Position numbers and translations under genes: made by a program
In this document: positions 15,939-25,794 of the stretch, piece after piece
How positions within the stretch are numbered: the first letter of the stretch is position 1
Layout: each line of letters opens with the position of its first letter
NCBI GenBank assembly: GCA_030770535.1
Contig: JASVEC010000005.1
Location: 1,116,001-1,180,000, forward strand
Direction of reading: 5' to 3'
DNA from: Batkoa obscura
Lineage: Eukaryota; Entomophthoromycota; Entomophthoromycetes; Entomophthorales; Batkoaceae
Length of the DNA stretch: 64,000 bases
The notes under the pieces: generated by a model
Told to the model about the DNA's origin: nothing
Database searches by the model: none
Seen by the model: the letters and a program-made list of their open reading frames with translations, nothing else

Positions 15939-16239
15939 TAATTATTAGTTAAGGTAGTAGAAGCTTTTTGTAGCTAAAAGAATTGAATTATTTTAATGTA
16001 AATTATTATTGGTATTACAATTATTCACCCTTAAGAATATTTTGATAGTATGAATGTATATTGAAATACAAGGAACAATCTAAAACAAGATGATATGATG
16101 CAACTCTTCAAACAGTTTTAAACTTTTAATACTCATAACTATTAAATACAACAAGATTTTTGCTTTATATAAAAAAAAACAAAAATAAAGTATTCAAGTA
16201 GAAGCTACCTTTGAGGTATCATATTATACTACTAAGCTA

Positions 16240-16500
16240 CAATTGGCTATTCTTTTCCCCATGGCTACATGGCAATCGTCCTGTAACTATCATAACGGTA
16301 GTGAAAATGGTTGCGTAGCTAGGCGGTTTTTGGTTTCGGCTGAAATGTTGAGGATATGGCTGGAGTGGGTACAGAGTAGGGAGTGGTAGGGTTGAATCCG
16401 CTGTGACACCTCTATCTGCTACTGAAATGTATTAAGACAGTCAAATTGAACGTTCTGGTGCTAAATCTGGTAAGGGGAAGACAACTAGTATAACATCAAA
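16240..16500. other. Less AT-rich patch, decayed coding-like sequence
   Basis: Base composition rises clearly above the AT-rich surroundings and short open stretches are readable in more than one frame, for example ARRFLVSAEMLRIWLEW. Stops break every frame. It could be the remnant of a gene or mobile element; I cannot name it. Confidence 0.3.
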
Positions 16501-16570
16501 ACCTATCATTTTAGTGGATTTTTTAGTAGAAAAGATAAATTATTTTAAGTATCTGTTTTTTTAGTTTAAA

Positions 16571-16677
16571 ATATGGGGATGTATTTTTTTGTTTAAGAAT
16601 TTTACTAACAACCTTTCCGCTCAAATAGCGCTTAAAAGATGGAAAAAATAATGAAACCAAAAAAAACGCCCTCATAT
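16571..16677 (+). mobile_element. 107-bp MITE, copy 2
   Basis: Full length, ATATGGGGATGT at the left and CGCCCTCATAT at the right, TA-flanked. Its last four bases are the first four of copy 3. Confidence 0.9.
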
Positions 16678-16780
16678 GGGGATGTATTTTTTTGTTTAAG
16701 AATTTCACTAACAATTTTTCCGCTCAAATAGCGCTTAAAAAACGGAAAAAATAATGAAGCCAAAAAAAACACTCCCATAT
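16674..16780 (+). mobile_element. 107-bp MITE, copy 3
   Basis: Full length and head-to-tail with copy 2, sharing ATAT. Ends CACTCCCATAT. The arrangement is what insertion into the TA at the end of an older copy would leave. Confidence 0.9.
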
Positions 16781-17064
16781 AGGCTTTAGCCCAAAAATTA
16801 ATTTCTCAGTTTTAATTTTTAATTTTTGATTAGTACATGAAAATGTTTTTATCAAGATTTGATTGAATTTGTTAAAAATTTTTGTATAAGGAAAACAGAA
16901 TACACCTCTTTGAAAGATGTGTAAAACCCCAATGGTTTAATAATTCCAAGCAAAAAAATTACATAAAAGTTTGAAATTTGTAGTATTTTGTTTAGTTTTT
17001 TTGCTTAAAGCTGTTAACCATCAGAGTTTTACATATTTTTCAAAAGATGTATAACAAAAACGTT

Positions 17065-17170
17065 ATATGAGGATGTATTTTTTTGTTTAAGAATTTTACT
17101 AACAATCTTTCCACTCAAATAGTGCTTAAAAGATAGAAAAAGTAATAAAACCAAAAAAAACATACTCATA
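17065..17170 (+). mobile_element. 107-bp MITE, copy 4
   Basis: Left end ATATGAGGATGT, right end CATACTCATA. One base shorter than consensus, TA on both sides. About 280 bp before F-box pseudogene A. Confidence 0.88.
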
Positions 17171-17452
17171 AATTTTATAAATTTAAACCTAAACCAAACT
17201 AAAAGAATTAAAATATAATTCTGCTTTAAATCCACTTTACATTGATTAGGCATAATTCCATAATAAAAAATACTGCATAGAATACTATGATACAATGTTA
17301 TTTAATCCAAGTTTATGTAAGTTAATTTACTACTTAACCATGAAGAACTGATATTAGTATAAATAAAAACCCATATTCCTTTTTATCTTTCAATTTTTAG
17401 TTTTTACACTACAGTCTGATTTAATATAAAGAATAATTTTTAACTAGAAGAT

Positions 17453-18705
17453 TTAGAAAAGAAGATAATCAAAGAAATATTACACCACCTCTCATCTAAT
17501 GACAAACTTAATTTACTCACTTGTTGTAAAAGATGGAATCAAGTAATTGCACCGATATTATGGGAAGATATGAGTTGAAGCTACTATGATAATTATAATA
17601 ATAAAACCAAGAAAGCTATTAAAAGATATGGACGCTATATCAAATGTTTAGAGCTTAGAAATTATTTAAATTTACCCTTACACTTACCAGAGGATCCAAG
17701 CAATATTAAATTATATACAAATTTTGATCTATATTTAAAAAATATAGATCAATTTAAAGATTTTCCATTATTAGGCGTTACTTATACAATCCTTATTTAT
17801 GATATAACAGTTGAAGAATATATATTTGAGAAAAAAATCAATATTAAAGAGATGTTTCATTATTTAAAGTATTTTAAATTTGATTATATGAATAATTATT
17901 TTATAATATCAATAATACTATATTTACTATCAACAGTTATTTTATTGCTAATTAATTGTGACGACGATGTTGAAATACCATTTTTTGAAAATTTGATAAG
18001 TAAATTTGATAATTTAAAGGTACTTGAACTAGATTATATTAATCTTAAGTTAAAGGAGTTTAATTTTATGTTAAATAAACAATTTCCACAATTGAAAAGG
18101 TTAAGTATTGAACATGTAAAAATAAATGAATTGGAAGAGATGTGTATGAAATTCATTAATTATCCAAAGCTTGAAGCTCTTAATATTTGGGATTCTTCAA
18201 CCTTAAAGTTTAATGGAATATCAAATTTAAAGAAGTTAATATTACTTGGTTGTAATTTAACTCATCAAATTATAGATAAGGATACATTTTCAATACTAAA
18301 AATATTAAAGTTAGATTATGTTTATAGCACTTCGTCCAACCATCTATATTCAATATTTAATATGACATCAATTACACTGTTGACTTTAGCGGTATCCTAT
18401 ATAGTTTTTCACTTTTAATCAAAGAAATTTTTCCAACAAAGAGCTGTAATATAACAATATTGAGTGTTAGGGGCTTCACTTTAGGAAGCAGTTTTTTTAA
18501 TTTTTTGTATAGATCATGTCCTAATTTGCAGAACTTTGAGATGTCAAAATGTGAATTTAATATTGATTTATCATTTTTGAATAACAAAAGAGATGTGATA
18601 TTAAACCATGGCCTAGTTAATATAGTATTTGATAATTATTATAATTTATATTTAGATGTTTTTATTGAATATATATTAAAGTATTATAAAAACAAAATCA
18701 TTTGA
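17453..18705 (+). pseudogene. F-box/leucine-rich repeat protein, broken copy A
   Basis: The frame opens with an F-box: KEILHHLSSNDKLNLLTCCK, then RWNQVIAPILWEDM. It continues into leucine-rich repeats (FDNLKVLELDYINLKLKEF, FPQLKRLSIEHVKI, LEALNIWD, SNLKKLILLGC). F-box proteins hand substrates to SCF ubiquitin ligases, the LRRs binding the substrate. One in-frame TGA at 17576-17578 separates F-box from LRRs, and a shift near 18390 moves the last part (RGFTLGSSFFNF to the stop at 18705) to another frame. No start codon is visible in frame before the F-box; a TAG just upstream could be an acceptor for a lost first exon. Two clear lesions make this a pseudogene; a missed short intron is less likely. 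Confidence 0.75.
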
Positions 18706-19389
18706 CATTTCACATCCGGGTGATTATCTAACAAAGTATATAGATAAATATTACACGATTTTTAATAAATGTTGATTTTTTATTCATGTTTTTAAATTTA
18801 TTTTATGTATTGAATTTAGGTCATTGTCAATCTATTATAATTTACATTTTATAAAACAATTATTATATTTGCTAACATTGAAAGCCTATATAGCAATAGT
18901 TTTTAACAAAAGCTGTTTTGTATTATATCTTAAAATATTGTAGACACTAATGCTTTACCCTTTTTGAGTGGTTGAAAAGCTACAAGAGCTTCATTTGCCA
19001 AGGTAAAGAGAGCTACAAGTTGACACTTTTGTAATGATGCAATGAAAGCAATTACATATGTAGGTAAATAGTTTTATATGATAAAATCCTGCTTTTTTAA
19101 GAAGAGAAGAAAAAAATTCATTCATTTTAGACATCAAAAGTTTTTCCATTCAAAGGGGATGAGAAAGAGAATTATTAGAAGAAGTAAAATAGAAGGAACT
19201 ATGATGATATTGAGTAATACAACAGTCATCAGAAAAGATTGTACCTCTAATGAACGAAAACTCAATTGTTTTATATATTGTAGCTTTAAGTCAAATTCTA
19301 GTTAAGATGTTCAAAAAATACAAATGTCACAATTAAAATGTTTTGTAGTATTTTGGCTTTTAATAAACATCGCTCAAAAGTAGTTTATT
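18706..19389. other. Intergenic between two F-box pseudogenes
   Basis: AT-rich. A 75-codon basic frame at 19078-19305 has no recognisable feature and biased Lys/Arg content; I do not call it a gene. Confidence 0.5.
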
Positions 19390-19498
19390 ATATGAGGATG
19401 GTTTTTTTTTGGTTTCATTACTTTTTCCATTTTTCAAGCGCTATTTGAGTGGAAAGATTGTTATTAAAATTCTTAAACAAAAAAATACATCCTCATAT
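19390..19498 (-). mobile_element. 107-bp MITE, copy 5
   Basis: 109 bp, ends ATATGAGGATG and CATCCTCATAT (perfect 11-bp inverted ends), TA-flanked. It cuts off the 3' part of F-box pseudogene B: that frame runs directly into the element. Confidence 0.9.
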
Positions 19499-20525
19499 TA
19501 TTATTCTTTTTTGGATAAATTTCTTTAACCAAAAATGTCAAATCTAAATAAATGATTGTTGACATATTAAATATTGAATGTAAACGCTTGGACGAAATAG
19601 AATCATAAAACCCTAAGCTTAATTGATTTAATTTTGGGAATACCTTATTGTTTACTATTGTTTTAGATAAAGCAGTGTCATTTAATGTTATTTTTTTCAA
19701 ATATGGCATTTCACTAAATATCAATGTGAAATTTTCCTTATAGTAAAGTGTCTTGAGTTTTAGGTAATTGTATGAATTTATAGATAGCTCATTTGAAGCA
19801 TCTATATATATAAATCCGACATGTAAATAGTTTAATTAAGGAAACTCCTTATTTAATAAAAGAGTAAAATCGCTTAACCTGATATAAAGAGAAACTAGCT
19901 TAAGACTCTTTAAGCTAGTAAAGCTACATGATAGGATTCTAAAATATAATAATTTATCATAAATGTGAAATCCAAGTAATAAAGAAATAGTTGTTGCGAG
20001 CAAATAAAATACTATTGATTTTGTAAAATATTTACCTGAAGCCAAAACTATATATATCTTAAACTTTGAAAAACTTATTTAATACCGTTTTAAATTAGTA
20101 GAAATATGTTTTTTTAGCTACCATATGGGGATGTATTTTTTGTTTAAGAATTTTAATAACAATCTTTCCACTCAAATAGCGCTTAAAAAATGGAAAAAGT
20201 AATGAAACTAAAAAACATCCTCCATACCATTAAAAAAGTTTGTATGAAAGATTTGTTAGCAGGATATTTTTAAAATGTTTTACATATTTTAAATAATCAC
20301 CTAATAATAAATAAGTTTCCTACTATTTAGATACATTAAGTGATGAACTGGTAGTTTTAGAAACATCATGAAATTTAAACGTTTAATACAATGGCCATAT
20401 TTTTCAAATCTCTCTCATTTCATTTTTATACTTATGATGGCGATCTGAAGCAATATCTTCCCATAATATAGGTAATATTTCTCCATTCCATCCCTTGAAA
20501 TATAAAAGTATACTATCTTTACCTC
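19499..20525 (-). pseudogene. F-box/LRR protein, broken copy B, split by a MITE
   Basis: On the minus strand the 3' half of an F-box (DSILLYFKGWNGEILPILWEDI) lies at about 20450-20525, followed by a shifted stretch (EKYGHCIKRLNFMM) equal to KRYGRYIKCLELRN of copy A. MITE copy 6 (20123-20226) then interrupts. LRR parts follow at 20045-19499 (FTSLKSLKLVSLYIRLSDF, MPYLKKITLNDTAL, FPKLNQLSLGFYD, LHSIFNMSTIIYLDLTFLVK), with a stop near 19840, and MITE copy 5 truncates the end. It is the same family as copies A and C. At least three lesions besides the insertions. Confidence 0.72.
20123..20226 (+). mobile_element. 107-bp MITE, copy 6
   Basis: 104 bp, left end ATATGGGGATG, right end CATCCTCCATA, TA on both sides. 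Inserted inside F-box pseudogene B. Confidence 0.88.
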
Positions 20526-20545
20526 CACTCTATAGGTAGTATAGA

Positions 20546-21130
20546 ACTCCTTTGGCTCAGCTTATTTACAAGCTCTTGGTGCTGAAGTCATTGTCTGTCG
20601 TTTAATCCAAAACAGACTATGGGCATTGTACGGAAAGGTCTTTTGTTTTTGTAATTGAATGATACCTTTTTTTTGAAGTCTTGAACCCAGATGGGCAAGT
20701 GTTTTTTATTAAATAAGAAAAATAGGCTTATAGAGATTTGGAGGCCATTTTGCAAGAGAGAATCTTCCTGATTTGCTAGAGGAAAGGTGAGTTGAAGCTA
20801 AGTGGATTTTATTGGGCCAAGCAATGCACCATTCTATGTAAAGATTAGATGCAAATAAGTCTGCATCAGGACCTTTTACAGAAGATTCGCAGTATGAACG
20901 GCAAATGACTCCAGAATTGAGCCAATAAAGGTAGTGGTGAAGGGAGGCTCAAAATTGAACATGATTACTTTCCAAGTAATTAGGAGATAGTAGAGATTTA
21001 TCAATTTGAAAATCAGAAACTTAGATAAGGGCGTTAAATCAAAGGTTAAGAGAGCAGGGACAACTAAAGAAGCGACGAAGAGAATCAAAATCTAAATGAA
21101 GGCACCAGAAGCGAAAAGGTAAGATATAGG
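20546..21130. other. Less AT-rich patch with fragmentary coding-like frames
   Basis: About 0.6 kb of higher GC than its surroundings. Readable stretches occur on both strands, such as SFGSAYLQALGAEVIVCR near 20555 and VKSKVKRAGTTKEATKRIKI near 21040 on the plus strand, but stops break each within 60 codons. It looks like decayed coding sequence of unknown origin. No terminal repeats were found around it. Confidence 0.3.
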
Positions 21131-22512
21131 GTTTGAATTTACCTAACTGAAACCTAGGTGTAAAAGCTGAGTAACTAAGTGATAACTTTTAGAAAAATTT
21201 ATTAATAAAAAATGATTAATAAATAAAATCAAAGGCAGTGTTTATATATATTATTTAAACATTTACATTTTATTATGTAATTATATACCAAAAACTATTA
21301 CATTAAATACTTCAGTATTAATTAAATTATAATTTTTATATTTAGTCGAAAATATATAATATTTTAATATATTTTACAAAATCACTTTTTATTCTTATTT
21401 TAAAATATTTTGGATCTCTAAAAATCAAAAATTTATTTAAAACAAATATAAAATTTTATAATTATAGTATGATATAATCAATTTAGCAATTTAAAAAGCA
21501 TTTGATTATTGAAGGCTAGAAAAGTATTTATTCTATTTCAAGCCTTTTATAATCATTTTTATAAAATTCAGTGAACAGTCTTTTAATCTTAAGTTATCAA
21601 ATGTTTAAAATTTAATTAAAATTTAATTAAAATTTAATTTCAAAGTAATAGTTACATTATCACTGAATTTTTAGGCAAAAATTAGCTTTTCATCTCCACT
21701 GTTCTTTTTTTTAATTTTTATCAGTTTATACTATTTAAAAACGTTTAAAAACCGACTATATAAAAATTGCCTCGTTAATAAACCAGATATATATATTAGT
21801 ATATATTGTGATCACTTTTAACTTTTATATTAAGTTTTATTTTAAAGCAATTTTGTTAAACTATTTTAAATGATTAAAGATGCGAATAACCTATTTGAAT
21901 ATTATTAATTCAAACTTTGAAAGTGGTGTTTATTCGATATTATCTTCGAACGTAATAGTATCTTCTTAAATAAACTTCGATTCTAATTCAAATACTATTA
22001 TAATTTAGCTATTTATAAATTGTGGTGCTTATCTGTATAATAAACTCTTTGGCATATTCTTGATATAAAATGGAGCTTTCCAAAATGTAGATTAATACCA
22101 CATCAAACCGCACTGCTATTATTAAAAAAAAAACTCATTAGCGAAGTTTGATTTTATATCAAAGTTTTATAGTTCTTTAGAGAATATTTTTAATTGTCGT
22201 AGGGGCAGGGTAATAAAAATTTTGGAATTTGATTTTATGTTTTGTTACCCAAACCAGTAAAATTAATACTTAAAGTGATCGTTCATTAGAAGGTTGGGAA
22301 AAATCTTAGAATAGAATCAGAAAAATTTTATTACAGTGCTATTTTATTGGAGATTTATTTAAGACCCAAAATTGAAATGCCATAAAAAACAAAATGAATT
22401 CTAGGAGGCTAAATCACTGCTATTTAATTTCAAAAGACTAGGGCTTTCTAAATTTAATTAAAACATGAGTAAATATTTATATTTGCAGAATTCATTTGTA
22501 ATGATTTCTTTT

Positions 22513-22617
22513 ATTTGGGTGCGTTTTTTTGGCTTCATCACTTTTTCCATCTTTTAAGCGCTATTTGAGTGGAAAGACTATTAGTAAAATTCTTAAACAT
22601 AAAAATACATCCTCATT
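22513..22617 (-). mobile_element. 107-bp MITE, copy 7
   Basis: Core fully conserved (TTTTAAGCGCTATTTGAGTGG), ends TTTGGGTGCG and CATCCTCATT. Here both flanking dinucleotides read TT instead of TA. Confidence 0.85.
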
Positions 22618-22771
22618 TTCTATTTACCAAATACAAAATGAAAATCCCCATTCACATCTAAATCAAATTTAGAGAAAACACTGCACTTTTGGAGCTAAAC
22701 AGTTGTATCAAGTCGAAATCTTTAGATTAAAATTCATAATTTGGTTTACTTAAGCTCAAATGTGCAATAAG

Positions 22772-23100
22772 AACTGTTCATTTAAGACTAAAATTTTAGT
22801 ACATTTTTTGCCAAAAGCTAAGGATCAGGGTTCAAAAAAGTCAATCAAACAAATAGCTCCCTGAACAATTTTTCTAAAAAATTACACATTTAAACTTTAA
22901 TAGCTACAACTCAAATTACACTACAAATTTACAGTGTTGCAACTCTATCATGAGGTAATAACTAACTGTTCATTTTATAGCAAAATTCAGATAAAACCAG
23001 GTAAAATTAAGGATTAGGCTTTAAAAACCAAATAAACCAATAGCTGGCTCTAAAACCATCGTAAATTAGATCATAATAGAGATACAACAGTTTCGAATAC
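22772..23100. repeat. Diverged direct duplication, ~192-bp period
   Basis: Two segments start AACTGTTCATTTTA-like (22772, 22964) and continue in parallel: ..AAAATTTTAG / AAAATTCAG.., AAGGATCAGG / AAGGATTAGGC, AACAAATAGCTCC / AACCAATAGCTGG, then AATAG..ATACAAC-like. The similarity is partial with small gaps. Confidence 0.45.
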
Positions 23101-24645
23101 TTTTTAGCTGATTGATTTGTAATAATGGCAACGATATTTTAGGCTAATTTTTAGTGTAAAACAATATAAACACTCTATTGAGAACGAATATTAAGATACT
23201 TCAAAGATGAAATTAATTAATAAGTAATGAGTATAAAAACATATAAAACACCTATATAAAGGTAATTCATAATTTTTTTGTTTGGCTTCTATTAATAAAG
23301 TGTTGCGCATTTTAATACATGAACTTTCTACATCTATCTTAAATCATAAAGTTAATTAATATTACTTTTATCATAAATAATATATTGCATTAAAATAGTC
23401 GAAACCCAACTTTATAACAATAAATTCCTATTCATCTATATGCTCCTCTTGTATAACTAAAACCTTAATGCTAGAAGATATTAATTTTTTTTAAGTTAAT
23501 AAAGCACACGGTTAATAAGCATAAATTGAAATAAATACTTTAATATTTTAATTAGGGATTTTAAATTAGCTAAAATTTTAATGATTTTAATAGAAAAGTG
23601 GGAGCATACAAAATAATTTGATATAAAATTTGGGGAAAGTTTGGTTCGCTTATAAATTGAATAGAAAAGGGTGGGGAAAGTAGGATTTTCTTAGTAAATG
23701 AGGGTATATAATTAATTCTATGCTAGTTTTATTTATCTATGAGCTAACATATTAATATATCAATACATTGTTAGATTTTTTTATTAAAAAGAAATATTTA
23801 AATATATAATATTTTGGGTATAAATAATTGTTTGATACCAAAAAATAAACCTTAATTCAAAAATCATTCCTTAAGGGATGTAAAAAGTGATTGCATCAAG
23901 CTATATTTTATAAAGTTCAGATATTTTCTTTAAAAAATAGCAAGGATGATTGCTGTTATTGTAATTAACTTTTTTAAGTATATAGAAAAAAAGAACAAAT
24001 AACTTATAATTCATATTGGGCAAACATTTGGAGTTTTTTATCTGACTCTTTTGTATTTAACTGAAATGAACTCAAAACGTTTTAAGTTACCAACATAATT
24101 TAACTAAAACTAATTTGCCTAATTACACTTGATTCTTTTTACTATTAAAACTAGGTTATAAAATTTTTATTTTTTTTTGGGCTGGGATCTGAGATAAAAA
24201 ATAAACGCTTAATATCCCTTGAATCATGTGTATTGTTTTGCTAATCTAGCTAAATAGCCGCCACATAGTATGTAAAAGCGATCTTTACATCCCTTTGTTA
24301 AAAATAAATTGAATGGAACAATAACCCTGATTGATTTCTAATTATTAAGCGAAGTTTTTTAAAATCGATTTAAAGAATATCATAAAGAACTATATAATAA
24401 TGACTAACATGAGATAATTATTACTTGGTGCCTTTGACTAAGAGTTATAACTTATCAATTACTTATTAATTGATGTTTAAAGTATTAAATTAATTTTTGA
24501 AACTATTAAAAAAGTCTGTTTAATTAAAATTTTGTTAACAATAAAGTCACTTTTATTGGTGGAAATTTTGAATAAGAATTACAATGAAAGTAGTAAAATA
24601 AATTAATAATAGGGTACAAAGAATAGCCTAGAAGAGTATAATCGA

Positions 24646-25794
24646 TTAATAATCCGATTCAATTAAATCGATATAGCTATGGTGATTATTTCCGGCTGAT
24701 GAGGATCCAATACCCTCATCAAAGTACATAGCTAACATATTATCTTTGTCAAATCTGGGCTCGCCAGGTAATAAGTCAAATATGGGGTTAGTTGGAGAAG
24801 AAAGGGAATGACATGAGTCTGAATAATATACTTCATCTTCAAAGTTTGATAGAGAAGCAGAGTCAATAGATATGCTCAATGGAGCTTTGAGTTGAATTAT
24901 ATTGTTTGTTATTGCTACATCTTCGTCTAATGGTTGTAATTTTAAGAAATGAGTGCAGTTTTCTACTCTATATAATAGCTCTTCTAAGCTAATTCTATTT
25001 TCTGGATCAATCTGTAATACATCTTTTAAGATAAGATAAAAATCATGTGATATTCCTAAAGTTTCATAAAGGTATAATGGATTCCTCAAATAAGCGACAA
25101 AAGCTTCATCTTCAATACAAGCTTGCTTCCATGGGTTCAATCCGCACATTACATTAATCATTATGATACCTAATGACCATATATCATTTTTGATTGTATT
25201 AAATCCGTGTCCTTTATCTTGTGATAGTATGTTACACTCTGGTGACATATAACAAGCAGATCCACATCCATAATCATTAGAAATAATTTCGTCTGTAGAT
25301 AATCCAAAGTCGCCTAAACGTACCTCAAACCCGTCACCTGAAAGCATACAATTTTCAGGCTTTAAGTCACGATGATATATTCCTTTACTATGACAATCAA
25401 TAACTGCTAGTATTACTTGTTGTATTAATCTTTTGTTTAATTGTATATTGTCTAATCTTTGCTGTACAGTTTGTCTAACTACAAATTCAAACAAATCGCC
25501 ATGTTCGCAAAACTCCATAATAAGATAAAGGGCATCTTCATCTTCAACAGTATCATAAAGATTGACAATATGGTTTGATTCAGAAAGAATTTGATGAAAG
25601 TAAGCCTCAAGATCTTGAATTTTTCTTTCTCTTGGGTTCAAATCATTGCGTTTTAATTCTTTAATTGCTACCAATTGACCACTTGATATATCTTTACTTA
25701 AATAAATAGTACCATTAGCACCGTATCCTAGAATCTCTAAGACAAGATATTTATCATATCCAATATATGTATCACCGTTGTTACTTGTTAGCAT
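24646..25794 (-). CDS. Ser/Thr protein kinase, Ran1/Sks1-like
   Basis: Intronless, 382 aa. The kinase domain covers ~14-290: Gly loop GYGANGTIY, VAIK Lys45, HRDLKPEN with Asp143, DFG Asp162, activation-segment YGCGSACYMSPEC and SPE at 184-186, then DIWSLGII. The GCGS..YMSPEC signature with a Ser in place of the usual Ala of APE is what fungal Ran1/Pat1, Sks1 and Vhs1 kinases show; these act in nutrient and meiotic control. All catalytic residues are present, so it should be active. The C-terminal 90 residues are acidic and Ser-rich, without a known domain. It stands alone, with more than 3 kb of gene-poor DNA on each side. Confidence 0.9.
   Translation of the reverse strand: MLTSNNGDTYIGYDKYLVLEILGYGANGTIYLSKDISSGQLVAIKELKRNDLNPRERKIQDLEAYFHQILSESNHIVNLYDTVEDEDALYLIMEFCEHGDLFEFVVRQTVQQRLDNIQLNKRLIQQVILAVIDCHSKGIYHRDLKPENCMLSGDGFEVRLGDFGLSTDEIISNDYGCGSACYMSPECNILSQDKGHGFNTIKNDIWSLGIIMINVMCGLNPWKQACIEDEAFVAYLRNPLYLYETLGISHDFYLILKDVLQIDPENRISLEELLYRVENCTHFLKLQPLDEDVAITNNIIQLKAPLSISIDSASLSNFEDEVYYSDSCHSLSSPTNPIFDLLPGEPRFDKDNMLAMYFDEGIGSSSAGNNHHSYIDLIESDY

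Larger units (their letters stand above)
15380..17452. other. Repeat-rich intergenic region
   Basis: Two kilobases with no intact gene. It holds four copies of the 107-bp inverted-repeat element (listed separately) and a less AT-rich patch at about 16240-16500 where short readable frames suggest decayed coding sequence. Confidence 0.6.
21131..24645. other. Gene-free AT-rich stretch
   Basis: About 3.5 kb with no supported gene. It holds MITE copy 7 and a diverged direct repeat of ~192-bp period (22772 and 22964). The rest is poly-A/T-rich. Confidence 0.6.

Noticed and set aside
16523-17295. Frames repeating a protein string like LVSLFFPSFKRYLSGK in several places
   Set aside because: Each lies wholly or partly in a copy of the 107-bp element; they are translations of the repeat, have stops at its edges and show no coding signal.
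17576-17578. TGA read as an amino acid in the F-box gene
   Set aside because: Intact genes in the window use TGA as a stop (for example synthetase 1), and the F-box copy has a second lesion, so a broken gene is simpler.
19078-19305. 75-codon basic frame
   Set aside because: No motif, biased composition, in a spacer between pseudogenes.
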